Shown: positions 44,376 through 56,225, counted from the first letter of the stretch. The stretch: DNA of 64,000 bases from Callorhinus ursinus (GCF_003265705.1 NW_020313140.1:1843711-1907710); one strand, 5' to 3'. Numbers and translations are program-made. Notes: generated by a model from the letters alone, not told the origin.

Positions 44376-44469
44376 CTGAGGACGATGCCGATGCACAGGA
44401 GAGTCCCAAAGGCCAGGCTTCCTCCAGCCACCAGGAAGGCGGGCAGCGGCACCGAAGAAGAGTCTTGCA
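44376..44469 (-). CDS. IL6R: IL6R exon 9, transmembrane segment
   Basis: 94 nt giving Val356 (split) to residue 386 plus two bases of Arg387. It reads [10 protein letters not shown] and then a hydrophobic helix of about 20 residues beginning [12 protein letters not shown] and ending CIGIVL (about 366-386), followed by the stop-transfer RFKK across the splice. The exon is not a multiple of three, so skipping it changes frame, which is how human makes the secreted isoform. Acceptor TCTCCTAG, donor GTGAGT. Confidence 0.96.
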
Positions 44470-44810
44470 CTAGGAGAATCAGCAGCAGGAAGAGGGAGAG
44501 AAGCCACTCAGCGGGTACAGTCCAAAGCCGCAAAGGAACCTCCGCCCTAGAGGAGGGAACGCTCTGCGGACCAGCAGGCCAGCGCTCTGGCCCCGGCAAA
44601 TCTGACCCCAGGATCCCACCACTTGGAGCTGCTCCAAGTTTCCGAGCTCCTGTGGCCAGCCGCAGACGCCCACTCAGCGCGGCCTTCCTAGTGGGGTTCA
44701 GCCTGTCCCCACAAGGCACAGGGGGTGCAAGACACCGAAGGCTCTGGGGACGTCACCAATGGCAGCCCCACTGAGGACAATGTCAGGAGCTTGGGTTAAA
44801 TCAAGTTTTC

Positions 44811-45010
44811 GGGGCGCCTGGGTGGCTCAGTTGTTAAGCGTCTGCCTTCGGCTCAGGTCATGGTCCCAGGGCCCTGGGATCAAGCCCCGCATCGGGCTCC
44901 CTGCTCCGCGGGAAGCCTGCTTCTCCCTCTCCCGCTCCCCCTGCTTGTGTTCCCTCTCTCGCTGTCTCTCTCTGTCAAATAAATAAATAATATCTTTAAA
45001 AAATAAAAAT
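44811..45010 (+). mobile_element. Can-SINE in IL6R intron 8
   Basis: Flanked by AAATCAAGTTTTC (44798-44810) and AAACCAAGTTTTC (45011-45023). About 340 bp upstream of the IL6R membrane exon. Confidence 0.93.
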
Positions 45011-45059
45011 AAACCAAGTTTTCTCCAATGGGGTGTCATGTCTTACCTGTCCCTCCACT

Positions 45060-45174
45060 TGGTCCTCAAGCAGCATGGAGCCCAATGCAGGGCTTGAACT
45101 CCCGACCCTGAGATCAAGACCTGAGCTGACACCAAGAGTCGGACACTCAACCGACAGAGCCACCCAGGAGCCCC
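45060..45174 (-). mobile_element. Old truncated Can-SINE
   Basis: Head part only, ending GCCACCCAGGAGCCCC, divergent from young copies. Confidence 0.75.
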
Positions 45175-45818
45175 TGGATCTTACATTGTAATCATGGGAA
45201 AGACAAACGAATGTGTAATACGACCTCAGTAGTGACAGTGAAAATCAGAGGAAGAACAGAGTGACAGCAGGGGAGCTCCACCAGATGGGGTGGCTGGGAC
45301 AGGCCCCCTGACAAGGGGGCATCTGAGCAGAGACCTGGATGTGTAAAGAAGCTGACCTAGTGGAGGTTGGAGGAAGAGCATGCAGGCAGAGCAAAGTAGT
45401 ACGTGCAAAGGCCCTGAGGTGGGCATGTGCTGAAGAGCAAGGAGGGCAAAGTGAGTGACAGGGAGAATGGGGGAGGCAAGGTCTAAGGATGGGGCCTGAC
45501 CCCACAGAGACCAGAGCTTGGACGTGCGATCTCAGAGTCACTCTGGCTGCTAGTCGGAAAAGAGTCTGTTGGGGGTTAACAATGAAAGCCGGGAGACCAG
45601 CAGGCAGCTCCTGAAGTCCCACAGGGCAGGGGAGAGCCAATGGCGGAGGGCCCAGGTGCTGTGGTGGTGAGAAGGACAGCTCCCGGATGTGTCTCCGCTA
45701 AGGGACTGGCCATGGGCAGGGGTAGAAGAGGGAGCATGCCCGCCCCCCAACCCCCGCCCCAGCTTGAGCAACCCAGCGAATGTGTGCCAGTTACCAAGAT
45801 GAGGAGGATGGGGGGCTG

Positions 45819-46026
45819 GGGGGCGCCTGGGGGCTCAGTTGTTGAGCATCTGCCTTCGGCTCAGGTCGTGGTCCCGGGGTCCTGGGATCAAGCCCCGCAT
45901 CGGGCTCCCTGCTCAGCGGGAAGCCTGCTCCTCCCTCTGCCTCTCTCCCTGCTCATGCTCTCTCTCTCTCTCTCTCTCTGTATCTCTGTGTCTCAAATGA
46001 ATAAATAAAATCTTAAAAAAGAAAAA
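45819..46026 (+). mobile_element. Can-SINE in IL6R intron 8
   Basis: Flanked by AAGATGAGGAGGATG at 45796-45810 and 46027-46041. Confidence 0.93.
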
Positions 46027-46986
46027 AAGATGAGGAGGATGGAGGAGAAAAGATTTGGGCCGGCAAGGAGAGGCGGCATCGAGGGTCTGTCTCAGACCTA
46101 AGCTTGAGATTTCTCGTGAGCGTCACACCAAGTGGACAGGTCACCCAGGCCGTTGGATAGTTGACTCTGGGTTATCAGACGCGGGATCTGAATTTGGGAG
46201 TCATCAGCCCACAGACAGCCTTTTACAGAGATGGGGCTGGACGAGCTCATCCCCCACCGCAGCCCTGGAGCGGCACCCTAGCCTCCCCTCCCTGCCACAC
46301 CTCCACCACTCAAGGCCACGGAACCTTCTGTGATCCCCAACTGGACATGCCCTGTGGTATTTCTAAGCCGCCCTTTGCTCTACCTCCGCCTCTGTTTGGC
46401 CCGTCTCCCAGCCCTCTGTTAACTTACAGCGGCCTCTTTGTCTGAGAGCCCGAGGGCCCCGCACCCCGGACAGCAGGGGGGAGGGGCTCACTCGCCTTGA
46501 GTCCCCAGCCCCAGGCAGTTAGTGGAGCTAACTGGGTAGCCTGCATGGGGGCGGAGGGAAAGCCAAGAGCTGTCAGACGTGGCTGCCCCAGGGCTGAGGC
46601 TCCAGAGTCCAGACCCAAGGAGGCCCCACGTAGGGCGGACCCGTGACTCTTCCTGGTGCAGATGTTGGTAAGCTCTCCTGGTCTCACAGGTAATAGGGAA
46701 GCAGAGCCCTGGAGTCAAGGGCACCCAAAATAAAGGCTTCCCTCAACACGTTTTCCATTTCAGACTCCAGTAACGTTGTCTGTGGCACATGTATTCGTAT
46801 TCTGGGCCAACTGAGGCACATTTCACTGGTCTGCACCACTCTGCTTATGGTTCCCTCAGCATTTCTGCCGTTGCCCCTTTCCTTCTGCAGACTGGCCTTC
46901 TGGTAACATTTCCAAGTCAGAAAGGACTTTCTGCAGACAAGCATTCTGTGCCCCTTAGACCACCAGAAAAAATACCCAGTCCTTAC

Positions 46987-47056
46987 CTGGGAGGCTGGTT
47001 GCATTTGCAGGATTTTTAGAGAGATGACTTTCATTGTCCTTGTTAGTAGTCAGTGC
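46987..47056 (-). CDS. IL6R: IL6R exon 8, juxtamembrane stalk up to the shedding site
   Basis: 70 nt giving residues 333-355 plus the first base of Val356. It reads ALTTNKDNESHLSKN and then PANATSLP. Asn350 (NAT), whose human counterpart is glycosylated close to the protease site, is conserved, and Pro355/Val356 matches the human ADAM17 cleavage position. A second sequon (Asn340, NES) is not in the human sequence I recall. Acceptor TTTTAG, donor GTAAGG. Confidence 0.95.
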
Positions 47057-48194
47057 CTAAAAGAGAGAGTCCCCCGTCAGCCCGTTTCTGCAGATCCCAC
47101 CATCATTTGGGTCCCAGCTCAGGCACCCCCTCCAAAACCATCTGCCCTCTGTCTCAGGGACCTCTCCATTCTGACCTGACACACTCAGCATCTGCACTAT
47201 TATTTGTACTAGTTGTGTCTATAGTGGGACTTGCCTACTCAAGGTGGGACTTCCTCCCATCTGCCTCTCCACCAAGAGCCGGGGGCACAGCACCTTCCCC
47301 AGAGGAGACTCAACAGACAGGTGAACACAGCACTGTCCCCCAGGTCCCACGCCAGGGCATACGTGCCACCATGTCCTGGGAAAACCACAGACCAGAATCC
47401 TGGGCCCATACTCACTAGCTCTGTGACCTTGGGCAGATTTTGGAACCTCTGTGGGTGTCACCTTCTTCCCTTCTAGGCACAGCCATCCTGTGCTCTGAAC
47501 CTCACTATCATCAGGATGGAACAGGACTGCAGGTGCAAGCCCAGAGCAGAGCACAGCTGAGCCGGCCCCCAGCCAGCATCCGTCCCCACGCCCTGGCTCG
47601 GGTGGGAGCGATGTGGCCGCACCGCATAGGCTTCCCCCGGAAGCCGCTTCTGCTGGTGCCCAGAGAGCCCTGCAGATATGGGTAAGGAGCAAGGCCCCAG
47701 GCTCCCTCCCCGGGCCGCCTAGCTCCAGGAGGCGCTGAGCCTCGCAGCTCAGCTGGCCCTTAGGGGATTGAGGACCACAGGAGGACATGCAGTTGGATGG
47801 GAAACTGGATTACCCAAAGATTTGTTAAGCAGCTTTCTTTCCAGAAAATTAAGACACCAGGAGCGCACAGAGGAAGGGCTCGGATGAACTGAACCGGAGT
47901 CACAAGCGAGGCCCTCAGTGATGTCCACCAGTCCGGAGGTGAGACAGAAGCCACGAGACCCAGGGGTTCTGCAGGCCAGGCCAGCGCCGCTCCACGCGCC
48001 ACCATGGCCGCAACGGATCTGGGATGTCGGAACTGCCCTCACCCCGTTTTACAGAGGCTTGAAGACGACAGTAACGTCCACGGCCACAGCTTCAGTGCAG
48101 AGCTGGGATCTGACCCCAATTCGGTCTGGTGCCAGCCCACAGTCCCCACCCCTGGGTGCTGCTACCCTGACCCCTTACGAGAACACGAGCTCAC
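47057..48194 (-). other. IL6R: IL6R intron 7
   Basis: 1.1 kb, with a MIR-like piece near 47380-47480; otherwise unique. Confidence 0.9.
47380..47480 (+). mobile_element. MIR in IL6R intron 7
   Basis: AGCTCTGTGACCTTGGGCAG core. Confidence 0.7.
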
Positions 48195-48241
48195 CTGTGT
48201 GGAGGACGATGCCTCAGTCTCAGCTGCAGGGCTCCTGGATT
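48195..48241 (-). CDS. IL6R: IL6R exon 7, small stalk exon
   Basis: 47 nt giving Glu317 (split) to Gln332, reading ESRSPAAETEASSSTQ. Human has ESRSPPAENEVSTPMQ from memory, so the start is conserved and the rest is divergent, as expected of an extended stalk outside the ligand-binding domains. Flanks are GCCACAG acceptor and CAG|GTGAGC donor. Its length (2 + 45 nt) keeps phase 0 at the 3' end. Confidence 0.95.
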
Positions 48242-48452
48242 CTGTGGCGGGCGGGGGGGGAGACTCACTATTAATGATCCACCGACCCTGAAGTCCCATC
48301 TGACGGGCCTCAGGAGCAGGGAAGAACTCACTGCCGTGTTATTTAAGAGAGCTTTACGTTAGAAATAACCAAGTAGTCAACCCCAAGGGATTAGTTATAG
48401 AAATGAGGATATACCCGTATGTTGCAATAGTCTTTAAAAATAAATTAGAAAA

Positions 48453-48662
48453 GGGGCGCCTGGGTGGTGCAGTCAGTCGAGTGTCCCACTCTTGGTTTCG
48501 GGTCAGGTCATGATCTCAGGGTCGTGAGATCGAGCCTCACACAGGGCTCCACACTCAGAGTGGAGCCTGCTTAAGATTCCCTCTCTCCCTCTCCCTCTAC
48601 CCCTCCTCCTGCTCACATTCTCTCTCGCGCGCGCGCAAATAAGATCTTTAAAATAAATAAAT
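48453..48662 (+). mobile_element. Can-SINE, older subfamily
   Basis: Flanked by AAATAAATTAGAAAA copies (near 48438 and 48664). Its middle includes a GCGCGCGCGC run. Confidence 0.9.
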
Positions 48663-48851
48663 AAATAAATTAGAAAAACATTGAGGATATAATGTATGAA
48701 AAACACAAGACAAAGAAAGGCTCATGTGGTCTGATCCAAAGTCCCTAAAGAAACGTATTTATATCATTATTTATCGAGTATTATACTATACACCATAACA
48801 CATTCACACACAGGAAAAAAGACAAGGACACATCACCAGATATAAGCATTA

Positions 48852-49018
48852 TTTTTTAAAGATTTTATTTATTTATTCATGAGAGACAGAGAGAGAAGCA
48901 GAGGGAGAAGCAGGCTTCCCGTGGAGCAGGGAGCCCGATGCGGGACTCGATCCCAGGACCCCAGGACCATGACCTGAGCCGAAGGCAGGTGCTTAACCAT
49001 CTGAGCCACCCAGGCGCC
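48852..49018 (-). mobile_element. Can-SINE resembling canid SINEC type
   Basis: Tail side reads TTTATTCATGAGAGACAGAG, closer to the dog SINEC_Cf pattern than the other copies here. Sense to IL6R. Confidence 0.85.
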
Positions 49019-49202
49019 CAAGCATTGTTAACATTTTAATGTTCTCCTACTCACCTTTTTGCAACAAAAAAATATTTAAACAAGTTCTCATCTGCCTGGG
49101 TGGGTTTGGTAGGCTTGACCCAAGAAGGGACGTGATTCGGGCACACACACGAGCACCCCCCCCTCCTGAGAGCATTATTTCTGCAGAAACCGCCCCCCAC
49201 CC

Positions 49203-49405
49203 CCGGGCGCCTGGGTGGCTCAGTCGTTAGGCGTCTGCCTTCGGCTCAGGTCATGGTCCCAGGGTCCTGGGATCGAGCCCCGCATCGGGCTCCCTGCTCA
49301 GCGGGAAGCCTGCTTCTCCCTCTCCCACTCCCCCTGCTTGTGTTCCCTCTCTCACTGTGTGTCTCTCTCTGTCAAATAAATAAATAAAATAAAATAAAAT
49401 AAAAA
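49203..49405 (+). mobile_element. Can-SINE in IL6R intron 6
   Basis: AGAAACCGCCCCCC occurs at 49185 and again after the AAAAT tail near 49406. Confidence 0.93.
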
Positions 49406-49779
49406 AGAAACCGCCCCCCCACCGCCAGCAGCAGGGGGTCAAGCATCGAAGCAAGAGCATGAATGCAAGGCCAGGCTCTGTGGCAAATGTGAGCCAAGGG
49501 ACTCAGAGCTGAACTGTGACAGGCAACGGGTGGAATGCTCTGGATTTTAAAATATTTTCTTTTCAGTCCATCATTTTTCCATCAAGAAGTTAAAAATACC
49601 ACAGAAGTAGTTTACGCAAAGATGTAGAGCCTCCCTGAAGCAGGAGTAGAAGAAGGGACAGAGGAGAGGGCGGTACTGCTCTCTCCTCGGAGAGAATTTC
49701 CAGCAGGACTGTGCCACCCCCAGGAGGGGAGGAAACCGCACACTAGCAGCCTGGAGCAGACGGCAGAGCATGTCCACCC

Positions 49780-49862
49780 TCCCCACTGTACAGAGGAAAC
49801 AGAGTCCCAGAGTGGTAAAGCTACTTGCCCAAGATCACACAGCAAATCAGCCCCAAACCAGC
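49780..49862 (-). mobile_element. MIR fragment in IL6R intron 6
   Basis: CTTGCCCAAGATCACACAGC core. Confidence 0.75.
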
Positions 49863-50824
49863 CTTGGGGACTGGGAAGGACCCAGCCTGATTCCTTGGTG
49901 TTCCTCCCTAGCCAAGAACAGGTAGACTCACAGCAGGGGTGACGGAAGGATGAGCAGAGGGTACAGGGTACGAATGAAAGCAAAAACCAGGAGTCGGGGG
50001 CAGCCCTACCCAGGGGATACGGTTAACCCCAGATGGCCATTGGATGCAGGGCCTCCCACACTCAGCCACACTCAGCATCATCTGTGGGCTTTGGGGTCCC
50101 ATCCTTGACCTACGGCCTCAGAACCTTGGGGATGGGACCCAGACATCAGGCAGTTTTAAAGGCTCTCCAAATCCAGAGAGATGATCAGTTAGAAGGGGAG
50201 ACCCATCCAGTTTCTACCCTCAGCTCTGATCCCCAACATGGCATGTGGTCCAGAGAAGGATGTTTAACTGTTGGTGGCTTAGATTTCCGAGTATAAAGTA
50301 GAAATTTTATCTCAACCCAGAATGAATGCAGTTTTTCTAATGCATAAGAAAATTAAGTCTTACATAATAAGACTTTTTAAAAACGCCCGAGATGACCATG
50401 GGGACCCGATTCAGACCATCATGTCCCCAGAGATGGAAGGTAAAGCAACTTTCGCATTGTTGTGAATAATAATCACTTCACTTGGCAGACGAAGAGACCA
50501 GGGCTCAAGGGACGTTAGGTGACTGCCACTAGGGAAGCTAGCACCAGCCTTTGTGGGCAGGTCTCTACGCCAGACCCAGGCTCCTCGGCCCGAGGCTCCG
50601 TTCCACCACAGGCTCCCAGGGCCCCCGTGTGGAGCTCCGTCTCACAAAGACACCGAGGCTCAGAAAGGGAGCACATATTTTTTCTGTTTCGGCAAAAGTA
50701 TTTCATATTTCCTAAAGTCTCCCTTCAGCTGGCATGTTGGGTGAAGGAGGGGAAGGAACAGACAGCCACAGGCCCTCGTGTGCCTGGAAATGACTTGTGG
50801 CAACAAAACCACACCAACTGTAAT

Positions 50825-51005
50825 GATCTCCAGCATTTACTGAGCGCCTGCTATGTGCCAATCTCCCCACCTGGCATGGATCAATCTCTGTAGTCTCCGC
50901 AACAATACTCTGAGACAGTATCATGATTTCCCCACTTCACAGATGGGGAAACTGAGGCACGGGGCGGTTAAAGAATGTGTCCAAAGTTTTGTAAGAAATA
51001 AGTCT
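50825..51005 (-). mobile_element. MIR in IL6R intron 6
   Basis: TTTACTGAGCGCCTGCTATG and GATGGGGAAACTGAGGCAC. Confidence 0.8.
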
Positions 51006-51028
51006 TTCAGGCTCTAAGAATGAACTTC

Positions 51029-51199
51029 TTTTTTTTTTTTTTAAGATTAACTTATTTATTGGAGAGAGCAGAAGCAGGGGGAGGGGCAGAGGGAGAGAGA
51101 GAATCTCCAGCCGACTCCTGGCTGAGCACGGAGCTCGCCGATCTCCTGACCCTGAGATCAAGAGCTGGACACTTATCTGACCACACCACCCAGATGCCC
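51029..51199 (-). mobile_element. Old Can-SINE in IL6R intron 6
   Basis: Divergent, sense to IL6R, ending CCAGATGCCCC. Confidence 0.8.
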
Positions 51200-51745
51200 C
51201 TGGGCTTTTTTTTTATTTTTAAAACCATCGCTAGGTTGAGCATTCCTCAGATTCAGAGACTCTATCTTACTCATCTTTGTGAACCTAGAATTTAACACAT
51301 CTTTCTGAAAAACTGTGTAGTTAGTAAAATTTCTACTATGGAAAAGCACTTAGGGAAGACTATTTGAAACATTAAATGTAGTTGCCGCTGCATGTTTTCC
51401 TTGTACGGACTATTTCCAAGATTAGAGGAGGTACTTTCACTTTCATAACAAAATGAATGAATGACAAGATTGAGAGACCACATGTGGGGTTTTCCTTTTT
51501 TCCCACACGAGTTTTTAAAAACAAGGAACTCATTTCCATTAACTTGAGGACAGGTTTGAGTTCATTTGCTTGGGTTTTAGGATAGAGAAATGCAATATAA
51601 AAGATGGCAGAGGTCTTGACAGATAAATGATCTTGGCCAAGACACTGAACATCTCCCAGGCATTCCGAGCAAGGGGGCTGGCCTCCTCCCAGACACACCT
51701 ACGCTGAAAGGAGCGCCTGCCTGGCACATAATAGCTTAAACACTG

Positions 51746-52075
51746 ACCTGACTCTCAGCATTAGGAACAAAGAACATAACGGGCCCCGGGGACGTGATGC
51801 CCAGCATGATGACCATGACTAATAGTACTGCACTGCATATTTGAAAGTTGCTAGGAGAGTGGACCTTAAAAGTCGTCATCACAACAAAAAGAAATTTGTA
51901 ACTATGCGTGTGGTAACGGATGCTACGCAACCTTAATGTGATCAAACGGATGCTAAGTAGACTTAATGTGATCACCATTCAGCAACAGAAATATCAAATC
52001 ATTAAGGTGTACACCTGAAACTAATACCATGTTATATGCCAATTACATTTCAATATGGATAAAAAATGAGGGGGG
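51746..52075 (+). mobile_element. Older L1 3'-end fragment
   Basis: Terminal pattern GTACACCTGAAACTAATACC and ATTTCAATATGGATAAAAAA. An internal GGATGCTA...TTAATGTGATCA unit is duplicated at 51918-51942 and 51949-51973. Confidence 0.7.
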
Positions 52076-52592
52076 GCAGAGAACAGAAAACATTTTTTTC
52101 TAACTGTTTATATATTGTGAGCAGTTAAGGGCAGGGCTCGGGGGCTAGGGACGAACCCCAGCACCGGAGCAGGAAGGGGGCAGGGGGCGGGCTTCCGGCA
52201 CAGCTTCCCACTTGGGGTTCCCTCACTGCTTCACACCTGCAAACCACCCGCCAGAAAGTCAACCACTGCTCCCCTTCGAGCAGACACCAAACCCTCAGGG
52301 AGGAACTGCTCCTGCGGAGCAGTCAGTCACCCCCGCTGGTCTGCAGGGAAGCCCGCTGCTCCGGGGCCAGAGCGGAAAACTGGCCCAAAGGCTGCAGGAC
52401 ACCCGCGCGGCCCACGCGGCCCTCTCTTCTTTTATGAAATCATGGTAACAGTAAATGCCAATTGCTAGTTTCTACTTAACTGTTTATGTCCTTACTTAGG
52501 AAAATTAAAAGTTGGCAACCTTACATGGTTCCCAAAGACAGCGGAATCCCAGGGCCCAGGACCTGGCGAGTTAGAGCAGCACACTGGTGACT

Positions 52593-52935
52593 GCGGCCAG
52601 GCCGGGCGTGCGAGCGTGTGTGCGCGTGTGCGGCCAGGCCGGGCGTGCGAGCGTGTGTGCGCGTGTGCGGCCAGGCCGGGCGTGCGAGCGTGTGTGCGCG
52701 TGTGCGGCCAGGCCGGGCGTGCGAGCGTGTGTGCGCGTGTGTGTGGGTGGGTGTGGGTGTGTGTGCGTGTGCGGCCAGGCCGGGCGTGTGTGCGTGTGTG
52801 TGCGGCCAGGCCGGGTGTGTGTGCGTGTGCGGCCAGGCTGGGTGTGTGTGTGTGTGCGTGTGCGGCCAGGCCGGTTTCTGTGTGTGTGCGTGTGTGTGCG
52901 TGTGCGGCCAGGCCGGGTGTGCACATGCATGTGTG
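52593..52935. repeat. GC-rich minisatellite in IL6R intron 6
   Basis: Nine copies of a unit starting GCGGCCAGGCCGG followed by a GT-rich arm. The first three units are exactly 37 bp, starting at 52593, 52630 and 52667; the fourth starts at 52704 and its GT arm is expanded. Later units have contracted or altered GT arms. Lack of stop codons makes long open frames on both strands; none is a gene. Confidence 0.95.
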
Positions 52936-55180
52936 GCCGGGCCCGCTTCAGGTCCGCGGGAGGGCGGCGAGCAAGGGGCCAGGCATGGGAAGAGGGCCTG
53001 TCAGGAGCGGGGCTGAGTGCCGCAGGCACAGTCTCTCCAGAAACATGTGCTCAGGGGTTCTTGAAGGTGCAGACTTTCCCTCTTGGGACAGAAGCAGGGG
53101 GCTGGAGGGTCTGAGCTCTGGGCACCCGAAGGCCGATCAGTGCTACTTGTTTCCTGAGCGTGGGTGAGCAGTGGGTGAGCAGGTCGAAGGGTTTGTGTGC
53201 AGCGAGACATAACCCGCTTATCCTCGTGGGCTTCCCAGGCCCCTGGCCCACACTCTCTTTGCTGAGGGGCTCTGGGGAGCCCAGGCTTGCTCAAGGTCAC
53301 CCCGTGAGAGCTGAGGGAGGAGGGGTCTGGAGAAGCCCTCCCACAGCCTCCACGCTGTGACCCCTCCTTGCGGCCAGACATCAGGGGCAGCTCACCATGC
53401 ATCAGGTGCTGTCAGGGGGCACGGCCTTACTGGCTGGAGCACCCCCCGCTCCAGCCCTCTCCACCCTCCACTCCACCCTCAAGCAGACTTTCCAAGGCCA
53501 GCTGCACCTGCCCCGCCCGGTCCTGTGACTCACACACCTGTGCTCCAGCCTCACCCAAAGCCCCCTTTCCACCTGCCACACAGATAGCCTATAATCCCCA
53601 TCTCTATGGGGACGCTCCCACACTCCCTCCACCACACGACTCAAAAACCTCCTCCCATGAAGCTTTTCCTGCTCTCTCTGGGCCCCCCAGGAGCGGGGTG
53701 CCTCACAGCCTGCCAACACTATAGTCGGGCAAACACCCCCTGCACACTCCACAACCACTGGGAAAGTTTCTCCACACCGCCCATCCCACTTGAGCGGCTC
53801 CGGGTTGGTGTCCAGTAGTGATCCTGGGACACCGACAGCCTGCCTCCTGTCACCCCAGGAACGAAGCAACACTGCATCACTAACGCCCCCAACTGCTGAT
53901 GCACCACTATTCCTGAAGGATGTTTTCTCTTTGCGCTCATAAAAGCTTTTGCAAGGGGTCTCCGTCCTGGCCATCTTGGCGGTTGCCCTTGGGGTGGGGA
54001 ACAAAAAAGTCACTGGAGTCAATCATCTGTAGGCTCCAACGTTTCAGGAAAAGGGGACGGTGTGTGCCTGGCCCCAAGCAGACCCTAAAGATGAGCAGAC
54101 AGGCAGAGAGAAAGACTGGCCGTCCCTGTCAGCACCTGCCTGGCCTGGGGTCACGGGGGACAAAGCGCCACGCACGTCAGCCCACGCTGGGGCCCGCCAC
54201 ACCAGGGGCAGCTCACGTGGAAGAGAGCGCAGAGGGCACACCCAGCGGCCGCCCATCCAGACAAGTCTGCTATCACGAGGGGCAGGCCAGAACAGACTGG
54301 TGAAAAGTAAATCATGCAAAGTATTTCTTTAATAAAACTGGCCAGAGCTTGTTTTAAAAAAACAAACAACTCTCCGAAGGGAACAAGACAGATCACAGCA
54401 TCATCCCCCTGACACATGACAGGGCTAAGGCTCTGAAAGGTCCTACAGCTTGACTCCCCAGTCCAGCGTGCTTCCACAAGCCCCGGGCCCCCCAGAGGTC
54501 ACCAACCCCACGCTGAGGCTGTGGGAGGCAAGAAAAGCCTGCATCTTCAGGTCCTGGGGGTTGGGAAGCCCACTGGTGCCCCAAACAGCCAAGGAACTGC
54601 ACTGTCAGTAAAACTCACTAAACTTCACTCTCCAGAGGTGCTCCCCAATCTCCAACCTCAGCCCCCTCACATGAGCCACCCAAGCTCCTCTGGCTCTGCC
54701 CTCAGCCGGGGGGCGGGGGGGAGAAGAGGAACGCAGCCAGTTTCTCTCCTGGGCACATTTGCCACTGGCTTTGAGGACCCCCCAAAACCACCCGTGCACA
54801 GGATGGGGTTCTTGAATGCTTCAGCTGCTTAGAAGAGGAGATACGTGTCCTGTCTGAGCCTCCGCGGGTCACTCCAGCAAGGCACAGAAGCCTAGCAGCC
54901 CAAAGCTGAACAGTGAGAGCCTGGACCCAGTGCTGGCCAGGTGGCCCAGTTGCACCGTCTCCCACTGTGGGGGGCGATGTCAATAATGTCAAGAAGGACA
55001 TCCACAAAGGAGACCAGGTAAGGAACCCACAGGCCATCCCACACAGCAGCCTGGGAAGAGACACCCGAGCAGACACGGGTCCTCTGGGAGTCCCGGAGAA
55101 CTTTGGGAGAGCAGACCAGCAGCCTTGTCTCAAGTTACCCCAGAAGACAAGGTGGGGTTCACATGGGAAAGAACTTTCTT

Positions 55181-55369
55181 TTTTTTTTTTAAGATTTATT
55201 TATTTGAGAGAGCGAGAATGAGAGAGAGCACATGAGAGGGGAGAGGATCAGAGGGAGAAGCAGACTCCCCGCCGAGCAGGGAGCCCGATGCGGGACTCGA
55301 TCCCGGGACTCCAGGATCATGACCTGAGCCGGAGGCAGTTGCTCAACCAACTGAGCCACCCAGGCGCCC
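55181..55369 (-). mobile_element. Can-SINE in IL6R intron 6
   Basis: Flanked by GAAAGAACTTTCTT at 55167-55180 and 55370-55383; sense to IL6R. Confidence 0.95.
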
Positions 55370-55383
55370 GAAAGAACTTTCTT

Positions 55384-56190
55384 CTTGAGCAGACATTTCT
55401 CCAAGGAAGACATACAAATGGCCAGAAGCACATAAAAAGATACTCAACCATCACTATTCATTATGGAAATGCAAATCAACCTCACAATACCACTTCACAC
55501 CCAGTAGGATGCTATTATCAAAGAACAAACACACGAAACACAGAAAATCCCAAGTGTGAAGGAGGATGTGATTGGACCCCTGGGCATTGCTGAAGAGAAT
55601 GTAAAATGGTGCAGCCATGGTGGAAAACAGTGTGGTAGTTCCTCAAAAAATTAAAAATAAAACTGTATGAGGTAGCAATTTCCCTTCTGGGTATTTACTC
55701 AAAATATCTGAAAGCAGGGCCCCAAACAGATACTTGTACAGCGGTGTTCACTACAGCGTCTGCCACGGCATCCAGAAAGTGGAAGCAACTCAAGTGTCTG
55801 TCCAAGATCAGTGGACGGGCAACACGTGGTCCATCATGCACGAATATTCCACAGCCTCAAAGAGGAAGGAAACTCGGACATTTGCTACAACAAGGATGAA
55901 CCTGGAGGACATCACGCTGCGTGGAATAGACCCGTCTCCAAAAGGCAACTACCATTTGATTCCACTTACATGAGGAGTGACTCTCAGAGACAGAGAGCAG
56001 GTGGTGGTCCCCTCCGTGTTTGTTGGGGACAAAGTTTCAGTTCTGCAGGATGGAGAGTTCTGGGAGTGGATGGGGGGACGGCTGCACAACAGCAAAATTG
56101 TCCTTCACTCCACAGAACAGATACTTAAAAATGGCTACAGTGGTAAAAATTAAGTTACATATATTTTACCACGATTCAGCGTTTTTTAAA
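55384..56190 (+). mobile_element. L1 3'-end fragment
   Basis: CAGACATTTCTCCAAGGAAG onward through the 3' UTR with ACATATATTTTACCACGATT near the end. Confidence 0.8.
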
Positions 56191-56225
56191 GACAAAGAAA
56201 GAACTTTCCAACAAAACAGAATTTC

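Larger units (their letters stand above)
44470..46986 (-). other. IL6R: IL6R intron 8
   Basis: It holds SINEs at 44811-45010, 45060-45174 (old, minus) and 45819-46026. The stretch 45200-45640 resembles an ancient interspersed repeat (GCAAAGGCCCTGAGG type) that I cannot name with certainty. Confidence 0.9.

Noticed and set aside
45200..45640. Possible pseudogene fragment
   Set aside because: The GCAAAGGCCCTGAGG pattern recurs as an ancient interspersed repeat in mammals; I could not name the family, so it is mentioned only within the intron entry.
52571..53029. Thr-His or Cys-Val repeat proteins over the minisatellite
   Set aside because: They are translations of a GT-rich tandem repeat, open in several frames on both strands.
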